This document shows positions 34,197-42,048 of a stretch of DNA of 64,000 nt, in pieces. This DNA comes from Alcaligenaceae bacterium (GTDB lineage: Bacteria > Pseudomonadota > Gammaproteobacteria > Burkholderiales > Burkholderiaceae_B), in the NCBI GenBank assembly GCA_013416435.1, contig JACCEN010000014.1, positions 92,045 through 156,044 of the forward strand, written 5' to 3'. The notes under the pieces were generated by a model, which was given only the letters and a program-made list of their open reading frames with translations, did not search any database and had not been told where the DNA came from. The first letter of the stretch is position 1. Each line of letters begins with the position of its first letter. The translations under genes were made by a program, and so were the position numbers.

Positions 34197-34220
34197 TGGT
34201 GGGTACATTGGTGAGTACAA
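34197..34220. repeat. TGGTGAGTACA arm-type repeats, right end of island
   Basis: TGGTGGGTACA (34197-34207) and TGGTGAGTACAA (34209-34220) match the iterated repeats next to attL, in the same orientation. They lie 70-90 bases inside attR. Together with the left copies they mark the probable arm sites of the recombination complex. Confidence 0.7.
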
Positions 34221-34289
34221 TCGTAAAAATAGATAAAAAATCAATATAACTAATTGATTATAAACAGTCTTTTTATTCTGATCGACATA

Positions 34290-34311
34290 CAGGCGCAGAA
34301 TATTGAATGAT
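34290..34311 (+). other. Right attachment site (attR)
   Basis: CAGGCGCAGAATATTGA (34290-34306) followed by ATGAT repeats the yicC 3' end at 9881-9902 with a single mismatch. Immediately to the right begins chromosomal DNA with the GGGGTCAGACCCC repeats, which supports this as the island boundary. Confidence 0.85.
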
Positions 34312-34316
34312 ATGTG

Positions 34317-34431
34317 GGGGTCAGACCCCATGCGGGGTCGGACCCCTGGAGAAAATAATGGGGTCAGGCCCCGTACGGGGCCTGACCCCTACCTCTCCCA
34401 GGGGTCAGACCCCATGGCGGGGTCTGACCCC
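34317..34431. repeat. Palindromic repeat cluster B
   Basis: Three imperfect palindromes of the GGGGTCAGACCCC / GGGGTCTGACCCC family, including variants GGGGTCGGACCCC and GGGGTCAGGCCCC, start 5 bases after attR. The last one forms the 3' end of the AI-2E transporter gene, encoding its tail GSDPAMGSDPWER. Confidence 0.9.
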
Positions 34432-35507
34432 ACGGCGATCATTTCATCGTGGGTACGCTGCGCTTCGACGTGCAGCCATTCGCGCCAGATGGCCACGAGC
34501 AAGGCCATGAGCACCGGGCCGATGAACAATCCCACGATCCCCATGGTTTTCACCCCGCCGACCAGGCCGAAGAAAGTTGGCAGGAAAGGCAGCTTGACCG
34601 GCCCTCCCACCAGATGCGGGCGCAAGGTCTTGTCGACGATGAAAAGCTCTATGGTGCCCCACAGGAACAGTCCCAATCCAGCCATGGCGTGACCGGATCC
34701 GACCAGGTACAGCGACACCAGCGTGAAGGACAGCGGCGCGCCGCCCGGGATCAGCGCCATGAAGCCGGTGATGACGCCCAGCAAGACCGGCGACGGCACG
34801 CCGGCAATCCAGTAGGCCACGCCCAGCACCAGCCCTTCGCCCAGGGCGATGAGGCCCATGCCCGTAACCGTGGAATTGATGGTGGCCGGCACCACCCGGG
34901 AAAATCGCTGCCATCGCCCCGGCAGAATGCGTTCGCCGATGATGTCGATCTGCCCCACGATGCGCAGGCCGTCCTTGTAGATGAAGAACAAGGTGATCAG
35001 CATGAAGATGACGGTCAACAGCAACTGGAAAATGTCCCCGGTCGCGGAAAGCAGCATGCGGTAGATATTGCCCAGATGCTCGCCGCTGACCAGTTCGACC
35101 AGGGCGCCCAGGGCGTGGGGTTCCCCCAGGTACTGCACCCAGTATTCGGCCAGATGCGGCCCGACGACGGGCAGCGCCACGATCCATGCGGGCGTCGGCA
35201 TGCCGTTGCGGTTTGCCGCCAGCGCCCAGGCAATGAAGCTGTTTGCCTCTTTGATGGCGTAGGTCAGCGCCATGGACAAGGGCACGATCAGCACCAGGAT
35301 CACCATCAGCAAGGCAATCGTTGCCGCCACGGCGCTGCGCCCGCCGCAGCGGCGCAGTAACCGCTGATACAAGGGCCAGCTTGCCAGGCAGATGATCAAC
35401 GCCGCCAGGACGGGAACCAGGAAACCGCTCAGGAAATACAAGCCCACCAGAACGACAAGTACGAGCAGCCAGCGGGCTAGCAGATAAGCGGGCAGGACGG
35501 GTTGCAT
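34389..35507 (-). CDS. AI-2E family transporter (PerM-like membrane protein)
   Basis: About 372 residues from ATG near 35507 (MQPVLPAYLLARWLLVLVVL); a longer TTG-started frame reaches 35618 but lacks homology. Seven or eight membrane segments are visible, e.g. YFLSGFLVPVLAALIICLAS, IALLMVILVLIVPLSMALTY, LLLTVIFMLITLFFIYKDGL and FLPTFFGLVGGVKTMGIVGL. Members export small molecules or ions; the substrate is unknown. The final residues (GSDPAMGSDPWER) come from the dispersed repeat, which has displaced the native stop. Transcribed toward attR. Confidence 0.87.
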   Translation of the reverse strand: MQPVLPAYLLARWLLVLVVLVGLYFLSGFLVPVLAALIICLASWPLYQRLLRRCGGRSAVAATIALLMVILVLIVPLSMALTYAIKEANSFIAWALAANRNGMPTPAWIVALPVVGPHLAEYWVQYLGEPHALGALVELVSGEHLGNIYRMLLSATGDIFQLLLTVIFMLITLFFIYKDGLRIVGQIDIIGERILPGRWQRFSRVVPATINSTVTGMGLIALGEGLVLGVAYWIAGVPSPVLLGVITGFMALIPGGAPLSFTLVSLYLVGSGHAMAGLGLFLWGTIELFIVDKTLRPHLVGGPVKLPFLPTFFGLVGGVKTMGIVGLFIGPVLMALLVAIWREWLHVEAQRTHDEMIAVGSDPAMGSDPWER

Positions 35508-35624
35508 GAATGTATCTGAAAAATATCGGAAGAGACGGTGACGATAGCACGGAAAAAAGCAAGCCCCGTCAAAAAACACGTCGGGCAAGCCCCGGGGCCG
35601 CCCCTCTTCCAGCGTCAACAGCCC

Positions 35625-36638
35625 CTAATCGATGCGCAACCCCATCTGCCCGGTCAGCTCGGCGAACCTGGCGATATCACGCAGGATCAAGCCCTGAAAT
35701 TCCTTCGGACCGCCGCCTTCGACGCTATAGCCCAGCGCACGCAGGTCCTCCTTGACGTCCGGGCGCCGAAGAATCGTGTTGACAGCGGCGGAGAGCTTGT
35801 CGATGATGCCCGCCGGCGTCGCAGCGGGCGCAAGAACCCCATGCCATTGATCCAGCTCGTACCCTGCAAAGCCCTGCTCGGCGACCGTCGGCACCTCCGG
35901 CAGGAAGGCGGAGCGCTTCGGCGCCGTCACCGCAAGCGCCCGTAGATTGCCCGCATGGATGAAAGGCATCGCCGCCGACGCGGTCACCATTCCCAGCGGC
36001 ACATTGCCCGCAAGCACGTCGGTCAAGGCCGGGCCGCAACCTCGATAAGGCACATGCAGCCATTTTCCGCCGGCGCGCCGGCCCAGCATCTCACCCGCAA
36101 GATGCTGGGGGGTTCCGTTGCCGCAGGACGCGTAGGCCACGCCTTTATCGCTTTGCAGCGCAGCGTCGTCCAGCACTTGACGAAGGGTATTCCAGGGAGA
36201 TCGCGCGGAGGTCACCAGTACGGACGGAACGAAGCCGATATTGACCACCCCTTTGAGATCGCGCTCTGGAGAAAAACCAAGATCGCGGAACACGCCCGGA
36301 TTGACGGCATAGCTGCTGTTGACCATCAGCAATGTATAGCCATCGGCCGGCGAGCGCGCGACCGCCTGTGCCCCGATGTTGCCGCTTGCTCCCGCCCTGT
36401 TCTCGATGACCACCGGTTGCCCGAGATCCCGCTCCAGCCAGGATCCCAGCCGGCGTGCCAGCAGGTCGGTGCCTCCGCCGGGCGGGAATGTGACCACGAG
36501 GGTAATGGGACGCGAGGGATAGGATGATGCCGATTGCGCCGATGAAGGTTCCGCCGGATTCTTTGCCGCGAGTGTCGCCGCCACGGCCAGCAAGCCCCCG
36601 CCTATCGCCAACGCACGCATCGCGTGGCGCATCTTCAT
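35625..36638 (-). CDS. Bug-family (TctC-like) periplasmic substrate-binding protein
   Basis: 337 residues with an N-terminal signal peptide (MKMRHAMRALAIGGGLLAVA...). Family blocks: YPSRPITLVVTFPPGGGTDL, PVVIENRAGASGNIGA, KWLHVPYRGCGPALTDVLAG, GLRID at the end. Bug proteins bind small carboxylates or related ligands for uptake; they are greatly expanded in Alcaligenaceae. Its ATG overlaps the nadC stop (ATGA), so both share an mRNA. Bordetella Bug27 is reported to bind nicotinate and related pyridine ligands, so this copy may bring in a NAD precursor (inference). Confidence 0.9.
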   Translation of the reverse strand: MKMRHAMRALAIGGGLLAVAATLAAKNPAEPSSAQSASSYPSRPITLVVTFPPGGGTDLLARRLGSWLERDLGQPVVIENRAGASGNIGAQAVARSPADGYTLLMVNSSYAVNPGVFRDLGFSPERDLKGVVNIGFVPSVLVTSARSPWNTLRQVLDDAALQSDKGVAYASCGNGTPQHLAGEMLGRRAGGKWLHVPYRGCGPALTDVLAGNVPLGMVTASAAMPFIHAGNLRALAVTAPKRSAFLPEVPTVAEQGFAGYELDQWHGVLAPAATPAGIIDKLSAAVNTILRRPDVKEDLRALGYSVEGGGPKEFQGLILRDIARFAELTGQMGLRID

Positions 36639-37534
36639 GAATCCAGCCCTATGTCGAGGACCGGCGCGCTATGCGTAAGCCAGCCGACCGCGATCAAGTC
36701 CACACCTGTACGCGCCACATCGACGGCGCTCTCCGGCGTAATGCGTCCGGACGCTTCGGTGGTGGCGCGGCCATCCACCATGCGCACGGCGGCAACCAGA
36801 GTTTCCAGCGACATATTGTCCAGCAGTACAGCGTCCACCCCGGCGTCCAGACCTTGGGCAAGCTGTTCCAGCGTGTCCACCTCGAGCTCGATGCGGACCA
36901 TGTGGCCGATGCCCGCGCGCGCCCGTGCAACGGCCACCCCGATCCCGCCGGCGACGGCGACATGGTTGTCCTTGATGAGGACCGCATCGTCGAGGCCGAA
37001 GCGGTGGTTGCTTCCGCCTCCGACCCGAACGGCGTACTTCTGTATCGCCCGCAAGCCCGGCACGGTCTTGCGGGTGCAGGTGACGAGCGTGCCGTAAGGC
37101 CGGATGGCGTCGGCAATGGAAGCGGTTGCGGTCGCCACGCCGCTCAGATGGCACAAGAAGTTCAAGGCGGTGCGCTCGGCGCCCAGCATCGCCCTTGCGT
37201 CGCCGTCGATGCGGGCAATTTCGTCGCCGGGCTGCAGCCGCTGTCCATCGTGAAGCCGCAGGTCGATCCGGACGCCGGGATCCATCATCCTGAATGCCAT
37301 GCAGGCCAGGTCCAGGCCGGCCAGTGTGCCCCGCTGCCGCGCCGTCAGGCGCATCACGCTGCGCGTCCCGGCCGGCACGATGGCATCGGAGGTCAAGTCG
37401 CCCGCGCGCCCCAGGTCCTCCAGCAGCGCGTCTCGAACCAGAGGTTCCAGCATGATGGAAGGCAGGGACGGGATCGTCCTCTGCACGTGCGCGTCGCCGG
37501 AACGCAAAAATTCCGCAGTTTCAATTATGCTCAT
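36635..37534 (-). CDS. nadC: Nicotinate-nucleotide pyrophosphorylase (carboxylating)
   Basis: Quinolinate phosphoribosyltransferase making nicotinate mononucleotide in NAD synthesis. Family blocks: PLVRDALLEDLGRAGDLTSD, ERTALNFLCHLSGVAT, TRKTVPGLRAIQKYAVRVGG, HRFGLDDAVLIKDNHVA, LDNMSL and TPESAVDVARTGVDLIAVG. From 37534 the length is 299 residues, normal. The start is uncertain: this ATG lies inside an operator-like palindrome, an internal ATG at 37453 is possible, and neither has a good ribosome site. nadA and nadB are not nearby. Downstream of nadQ; cotranscribed with the Bug gene. Confidence 0.92.
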   Translation of the reverse strand: MSIIETAEFLRSGDAHVQRTIPSLPSIMLEPLVRDALLEDLGRAGDLTSDAIVPAGTRSVMRLTARQRGTLAGLDLACMAFRMMDPGVRIDLRLHDGQRLQPGDEIARIDGDARAMLGAERTALNFLCHLSGVATATASIADAIRPYGTLVTCTRKTVPGLRAIQKYAVRVGGGSNHRFGLDDAVLIKDNHVAVAGGIGVAVARARAGIGHMVRIELEVDTLEQLAQGLDAGVDAVLLDNMSLETLVAAVRMVDGRATTEASGRITPESAVDVARTGVDLIAVGWLTHSAPVLDIGLDS

Positions 37535-37547
37535 TGTGAGTATTAAT
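37523..37547. promoter_or_regulatory. NadQ operator, site 2 (at the nadC start)
   Basis: AATTATGCTCA-TTG-TGAGTATTAAT is an imperfect palindrome sharing its left half and spacing with site 1 at 37621-37647. It overlaps the candidate nadC start codon or transcription start. Confidence 0.7.
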
Positions 37548-37620
37548 AGAGTGAAAGAAAACATGGCGCGGAAAGCATGATCCGCCCTGGCCCCAACCCG
37601 AAATCCAGCTTCGGCCTGTT

Positions 37621-37647
37621 TAATTATGCTAACAGTGAGCATAATTA
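37621..37647. promoter_or_regulatory. NadQ operator, site 1 (nadQ-nadC gap)
   Basis: TAATTATGCT-N7-AGCATAATTA is a perfect 27-base palindrome with 10-bp arms. It lies between the nadQ stop (37684) and the nadC start, in an otherwise GC-rich region. A second related dyad lies 74 bases downstream. Both are best read as binding sites of the adjacent NadQ-type regulator. Confidence 0.8.
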
Positions 37648-37683
37648 TTCGTCAAGCCATTCTGTGCCGCCGGCCGACAGGTT

Positions 37684-38673
37684 TCAGCGCGCCAGCGGCA
37701 ATTTGCTGCCGGCAATGGCGCGCTCCAGCATGATGTCGCTTCGGAAACGGAATAGCTTGGCCGGGCGTCCGGCGGTTCCCCGCGCCATTCGGCCGGTGTC
37801 CTCGACCAGGGACTGCTGTTCGATGAAACGCCTGAAATTCTGCTTGTGCAACCTGCGCCCCGCCAGCGCTTCGAAAGCCTGCTGCAATTGCAAGAGCGTG
37901 AAGTCGCGCGGCATGAGCTCGAACACCACCGGCCGATACCGGATCTTGGCTCGCAGACGCGCCATGGCGGTGGCCAGGATACGGCGATGATCGTGATGCA
38001 TGGAGTCGCCAGGCAGCATGCGATCGGCCTGGACGCCCTTACGTCCCGCCGCCTCCGGCACGAGGCCTGCTTCGAACAGCAGTTCGTAGCGCTGCAGCAC
38101 CATTTCCTCGCTCCAGGAATCCATGTCGGTGCCGAAGGTGTAGCCGATGCGCTGGCGCCGTTCCCGCTGCCCGGCCGCGCCATCGGCTCGGCCGGCCCAA
38201 TCGTGCAGTGCGGGCAGCACCTGCTCCTGGATCATGCCGGGACAGCCGTCGCGCCAGTCTTCCCATGGGAAGTACCGGTACCAGTCCTGCCAGCCGACGG
38301 ACTCGACGCCCAGATCGCCCGACTCGCGCGTCAGGCCGAGATAGCTGACCGAAATGATGCGTTGCCCCTCCGTGTTTGCCCGATCCTTGTCGGCGAAGGT
38401 GTAAAGCTGCTCGACATAGCCGAGGGGATGATGCGTTTGCGCTTCGACCCACGCGCGCAGGCCGGCCTGCAGCGATCGGTGCGAGGACTCGAAGGGCCCG
38501 GCCGGCAAGGCATGGGTGCACTCCCGGGTCAGCACCCGGGGCTGCGCATCGGTGACCGCGACCAGAACCGCGACGAGCTCCGTGGACACCGGAGACGCGG
38601 CGGACTCTGCGAGGTTCTGGTCGGCCCGCGCATGGGCGGGGGCGGCTTGAGCAGGCGTGTTCATTGCGCTCAT
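37684..38673 (-). CDS. nadQ: NadQ-like transcriptional regulator (Nudix-like plus winged helix, COG4111)
   Basis: 329 residues, ATG 38673 (an ATG at 38664 is also possible). The N-terminal two-thirds resemble a Nudix fold (ELVAVLVAVTDAQPRVLTRE, GYVEQLYTFADKDR, ISVSYLGLTR) with a degenerate Nudix box, so it probably binds rather than cleaves a nucleotide. The C-terminus is a winged helix (RDFTLLQLQQAFEALAGRRL, HKQNFRRFIEQQSLVEDTGR). This is the COG4111/NadQ architecture, described as a NAD-biosynthesis regulator mainly in alpha-proteobacteria. It sits directly upstream of nadC, with two palindromes in the gap. Confidence 0.82.
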   Translation of the reverse strand: MSAMNTPAQAAPAHARADQNLAESAASPVSTELVAVLVAVTDAQPRVLTRECTHALPAGPFESSHRSLQAGLRAWVEAQTHHPLGYVEQLYTFADKDRANTEGQRIISVSYLGLTRESGDLGVESVGWQDWYRYFPWEDWRDGCPGMIQEQVLPALHDWAGRADGAAGQRERRQRIGYTFGTDMDSWSEEMVLQRYELLFEAGLVPEAAGRKGVQADRMLPGDSMHHDHRRILATAMARLRAKIRYRPVVFELMPRDFTLLQLQQAFEALAGRRLHKQNFRRFIEQQSLVEDTGRMARGTAGRPAKLFRFRSDIMLERAIAGSKLPLAR

Positions 38674-38686
38674 TGTAATGTCGACT

Positions 38687-38829
38687 TGGGGTCAGACCCC
38701 GTACGGGGTCTGACCCCTTTGCCTCAGTTTTTTATGGGGTCAGACCCTATAGGGTCTGACCCCTAAAGTTTGAGGTCTGCCCCCCTAAAGTTTGCTATGG
38801 GGTCGGACCTCCTACGGGGTCCGACCCCT
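38687..38829. repeat. Palindromic repeat cluster C
   Basis: One full GGGGTCAGACCCC-GTAC-GGGGTCTGACCCC palindrome, a second shortened one (GGGGTCAGACCCTATAGGGTCTGACCCC, with fewer G/C in the middle) and a third with GGTCGGACC arms. A CCCCTAAAGTTT duplication lies between them. It fills the space between the nadQ start and the cupin gene's 3' end, and encodes the cupin's tail. Confidence 0.92.
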
Positions 38830-39334
38830 GCTTCCCGCGTGCCAGTCGCCGGATCAAGGCTTCATGCCCGGGATAAGCCCGCAGCAGGTCCCCGCAGTCC
38901 GCCAGTTCGAATTCGCTGAACTCGAAACCCGGCGCCACGGTGCAGCCGGCCAGGGTGTAGCCCTCCGGATCCGGACGCTCGGCGCCGAACCAGCACCCAG
39001 CCGGCACGAGCACCTGAAACGACGCGCCTTCGCTCTCGAGCGGATTGCCAAGACGCTGCGTTTCCACAGCACCGCCCGCTTGCAAAACATGGATATCCAG
39101 CGGAGAACCCATGTAGAAATGCCACATCTCGTCCGACGCGATCCGGTGCCATGCGGAATAAGCGGTCTGGTCCAGAAGATAATAGATGGCGGTCGACGCC
39201 GACCGGTCATCGCCGCCGGTTGCATGCTGCACCCGCTGCGGACTTCTATAGGTTTCCGCATAGTAGCCGCCCTCGGGGTGCGGCTGCAGCCCGTACCGCC
39301 GTATGAGTCTTTCGACGACGGAAGCGCTCGCCAT
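38795..39334 (-). CDS. Cupin domain-containing protein (DUF985)
   Basis: 179 residues from ATG 39334 (MASASVVERLIRRYGLQPHP), preceded by AGGA. DUF985/cupin_5 blocks are seen: HPEGGYYAETYRSPQ, TAIYYLLDQTAYSAWHRIAS, DEMWHFYMGSPLDIHVL, LVPAGCWFGAERPDPEGYTL and TVAPGFEFSEFELA. Small beta-barrel protein of unknown substrate, likely sugar- or metal-binding. The last residues (QGSDPVGGPTP) are repeat-encoded. A large opposite-strand extension to 39946 is not coding. Confidence 0.9.
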   Translation of the reverse strand: MASASVVERLIRRYGLQPHPEGGYYAETYRSPQRVQHATGGDDRSASTAIYYLLDQTAYSAWHRIASDEMWHFYMGSPLDIHVLQAGGAVETQRLGNPLESEGASFQVLVPAGCWFGAERPDPEGYTLAGCTVAPGFEFSEFELADCGDLLRAYPGHEALIRRLARGKQGSDPVGGPTP

Positions 39335-39439
39335 ATTCCTGCTCCGATATAAAAAAACCTGAAGCAGCACTATACTTGAGTGCCTGCGGCCATGAGCATC
39401 GTCGCGCCGCCAAGACAACAAAGCCAAAGCATCAGAGAC

Positions 39440-40756
39440 ATGACCAGCAGCACCACCGCTAGCGCCGGCGCTTCCGACGGCATTGAATCTCCCTACGCCT
39501 GGGCGCGGCTGGTCGTCTCGCTGTTGCTGATGACCATAGGCGGGTCGGGCATGTATTCGGCCACGGTCGTCCTGCCGCAGATCCAGGCCGAGTTCGACAT
39601 CAGCCGCTCCGAAGCTTCCCTGCCCTATACGCTGACCATGATCGGCTTCGGACTGGGCAGCATGCTGATGGGCAGGCTTTCCGACCGTTTCGGTGTATTG
39701 GTCACCATCGTCCTGGGCACACTGGGCATCAGCGCCGGCTTCATTTGGGCGGGCTCGGCGGAAAGCCTGTGGCAATACAGCCTGGCGCAGTTCCTGTTGA
39801 TCGGCATGCTGGGCTCCGCCTCGACCATGACGCCGCTGGTGGCGGATACCTCGCAGTGGTTCACGCGGCGCCGCGGCATCGCGCTGGCCGTCTGCATGAG
39901 CGGAAACTATGTGGCCGGCGCGTTTTGGCCCCCCATCATGCAGCACTTCATCGATTCAGCCGGCTGGCGGCCCACCTATATCGGGATAGGCGTCTTTTGC
40001 CTGATCACCATGCTGCCGCTGGCGCTCACTTACAGGCGGCGGCCGCCTGCGCAACCCGTGGGCGTGCCGCTCGCCACGCAGAAGCGCCGGCAGGCACCCT
40101 TCATGATCGAAGCGTCCCGCTCCAACCCGGCTCAGCCGCTGGGGCTCTCGCCCGGCACGCTGCAGGCCTTGCTTGCCACCGCCGGTGTCGCCTGCTGCGT
40201 GGCGATGGCCATGCCGCAAGTGCATATCGTCGCCTATTGCGGCGACCTGGGCTTCGGCGCCGCGCGCGGTGCCGAGATGCTGGCGCTCATGCTGGGCCTG
40301 GGCATCGTCAGCCGCCTGGTTTCGGGCTGGATATCCGACCGCATCGGCGGTTTGCGGACGCTGCTGCTGGGCTCGGTGCTGCAAGGCGTCGCCCTGCTCC
40401 TTTTCCTGCCCAGCAACGGCCTCGTTTCCCTGTATGTGGTGTCCGCGCTTTTCGGCCTGTTCCAGGGCGGCATCGTCCCGGCCTATGCGCTGGTCGTACG
40501 TGAATACTTCGCGCCGCAGGAATCCGGCTCGCGTGTCGGGGTCATTCTTACCGCCACGCTGCTTGGCATGGCGCTGGGCGGCTGGATGTCGGGCGCCATC
40601 TTCGACCTCACCGGCTCCTACCGGGCCGCCTTCATGAACGGCATTGCCTGGAACCTGCTGAACGTCAGCATCGTCGGTTTCCTGCTGCTTCGTGCGCGCC
40701 GGCCGGGCAAATGGGCCGTGGTGGGGTCAGACCCCATACGGGGTCTGACCCCCTGA
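39440..40756 (+). CDS. MFS transporter (OFA-like)
   Basis: About 438 residues with 12 predicted membrane helices. The MFS loop 2-3 motif is present: GSMLMGRLSDRFGVLVTIVL. Other segments include LLLMTIGGSGMYSATVVLPQ and IVPAYALVVREYFAPQESGS. The layout resembles oxalate/formate-antiporter-like carriers of organic acids. The start is taken at MTSSTTAS (39440); an ATG at 39380 or 39392 is possible and no clear ribosome site decides. The last 12 residues (VVGSDPIRGLTP) come from the repeat. Divergent from the cupin gene. Confidence 0.9.
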   Translation: MTSSTTASAGASDGIESPYAWARLVVSLLLMTIGGSGMYSATVVLPQIQAEFDISRSEASLPYTLTMIGFGLGSMLMGRLSDRFGVLVTIVLGTLGISAGFIWAGSAESLWQYSLAQFLLIGMLGSASTMTPLVADTSQWFTRRRGIALAVCMSGNYVAGAFWPPIMQHFIDSAGWRPTYIGIGVFCLITMLPLALTYRRRPPAQPVGVPLATQKRRQAPFMIEASRSNPAQPLGLSPGTLQALLATAGVACCVAMAMPQVHIVAYCGDLGFGAARGAEMLALMLGLGIVSRLVSGWISDRIGGLRTLLLGSVLQGVALLLFLPSNGLVSLYVVSALFGLFQGGIVPAYALVVREYFAPQESGSRVGVILTATLLGMALGGWMSGAIFDLTGSYRAAFMNGIAWNLLNVSIVGFLLLRARRPGKWAVVGSDPIRGLTP

Positions 40757-40806
40757 CCTATTCGCCGCAGCGGAACGGGGTCAGACCCCCTACGGGGTCT
40801 GACCCC
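40722..40806. repeat. Palindromic repeat cluster D
   Basis: Two complete palindromes of the family, GGGGTCAGACCCC-ATAC-GGGGTCTGACCCC and one with a C-rich centre, separated by ~24 bases. They span the end of the MFS gene and the start of the 210-base gap before pbpG. Confidence 0.92.
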
Positions 40807-40967
40807 AACCCAACTCCTGTTCATGCATACAGGATATTTCCCCATCCGCCGCTCTTTCCCCTCATGAAGCTAAAAAAAATATTAAAAAAATGATGTAACT
40901 TACTAATATAGCTGCGATTTTTCTGCTACCATCAGGCTCAATTCGACCATAAGCCCAGGTACGCGTC

Positions 40968-42038
40968 ATGCCTCTTATCCGAAAATCACTCTTGCGCCGC
41001 ATCGTCCGGCCGGCCTCTCTGGCAGTGGCGGCCGCAGCGCTCGGCTTGAACACGCCGCCCGCCTCCGCGCAAACCACCCCTGCATCCCAGCTCATTGCCG
41101 CCAATGGCTTTGCCGTTCTCGACGGCAGTCATTCCGCTCCTGGTAAAACCATCTACCGTACCCGGCTTGTCACCGCGCAGAACTTGCAGCCGGTGACATA
41201 CAGCAATCCATCCTCCTCCGGCGATGCACTGAGCATGCCCGGCAGCCAGGACGAAGCCGCCATTGAACCGCTGCCGGGCAATCTGGCCAAGCTGCGGTCC
41301 GAAGCCGTGCTGGTCCAGGACCTGGAGAGCGCTTCGGTCCTGTACGGCAAGAATGCCAATGAAGTACGCCCCATCGCATCGATCTCCAAGCTGATGACCG
41401 CGCTGATCGTGGCGGAAGCCGGCTTGCCCATGGATGAAATGCTGCAGATTTCCGAAGCGGATGTCGATCGCCTGAAACATTCCCGGTCCCGCCTTGCCGT
41501 GGGCACGCGGCTCAGCCGGGCCGACATGCTGCACCTGGCCCTGATGTCTTCCGAAAACCGCGCCGCCAACGCGCTTGGACGATACTATCCGGGCGGTCTG
41601 GCGGCATTTGTGCGTGCCATGAACGACAAAGCGCGCGCGCTAGGGATGCGGAATACGTATTTCGTGGAACCCACGGGCCTGTCCAGCGACAATGTCTCCA
41701 CGCCCAGCGATCTCGTCAAGCTTTTGCGCGCCACCAGCAAGCAGCCGCTGATTCACCGCTACACCACCGATGACAAATACGAAGTGACCGTGGGACGCGG
41801 TCGCCAGTTGGTGTACAACAACACCAATCGCCTGGTCCGCAATGCGGATTGGGACATCACGGTGTCCAAGACCGGTTTCATCAACGAAGCGGGTGAATGC
41901 CTGGTCATGCTGACCCGGATCGACAACCGGGACGTTGCCATCGTGCTGCTGAATTCCTCGGGACGCTACTCCCGCATCGGCGACGCCGTCCGTATCCGCA
42001 ATCTGGTGGAAAACGAAAGCAAGCTTGCCATGCTTTGA
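40968..42038 (+). CDS. pbpG: D-alanyl-D-alanine endopeptidase (PBP7)
   Basis: 356 residues, periplasmic, with an N-terminal signal peptide (LAVAAAALGLNTPPASA). Cleaves D-Ala-meso-DAP cross-links in peptidoglycan. The three penicillin-binding motifs are present: SxxK in IASISKLMTALIV, SxN in LMSSENRAANALG, and KTG in TVSKTGFINEAG. A low-complexity linker follows the signal. A gap of 10 bases to the next gene suggests cotranscription with the NRDE gene. Confidence 0.93.
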   Translation: MPLIRKSLLRRIVRPASLAVAAAALGLNTPPASAQTTPASQLIAANGFAVLDGSHSAPGKTIYRTRLVTAQNLQPVTYSNPSSSGDALSMPGSQDEAAIEPLPGNLAKLRSEAVLVQDLESASVLYGKNANEVRPIASISKLMTALIVAEAGLPMDEMLQISEADVDRLKHSRSRLAVGTRLSRADMLHLALMSSENRAANALGRYYPGGLAAFVRAMNDKARALGMRNTYFVEPTGLSSDNVSTPSDLVKLLRATSKQPLIHRYTTDDKYEVTVGRGRQLVYNNTNRLVRNADWDITVSKTGFINEAGECLVMLTRIDNRDVAIVLLNSSGRYSRIGDAVRIRNLVENESKLAML

Positions 42039-42048
42039 TGGCGGCAAG

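Larger units (their letters stand above)
9881..34311. mobile_element. 24.4-kb genomic island integrated in yicC, carrying a type III R-M based defence operon
   Basis: Bounded by 22-bp direct repeats, with the integrase at the left end, TGGTGAGTACA arm-type repeats just inside both ends and a toxin-antitoxin pair at the right end. None of the GGGGTCAGACCCC repeats common in the surrounding chromosome is seen inside. Contents: IS and phage debris (11.4-15.4 kb), a six-gene minus-strand defence operon (15.4-26.4 kb), a plus-strand phage/plasmid-like operon (26.7-31 kb), AlpA and an inovirus Gp2/YfjJ-like protein, an unknown gene, and the TA pair. No relaxase, type IV secretion or phage structural genes were seen. 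yicC 3' ends are known targets of mobilisable islands such as MGIVflInd1 of Vibrio (recalled, not checked). Confidence 0.85.

Noticed and set aside
9881..34311. Complete ICE or prophage
   Set aside because: No relaxase, coupling protein, type IV secretion, capsid, portal or terminase genes were found; only phage-like debris and recombination genes.
34449..35360. 303-codon plus-strand open frame opposite the AI-2E transporter
   Set aside because: Shadow of a membrane protein gene; Gln/His/Arg-rich.
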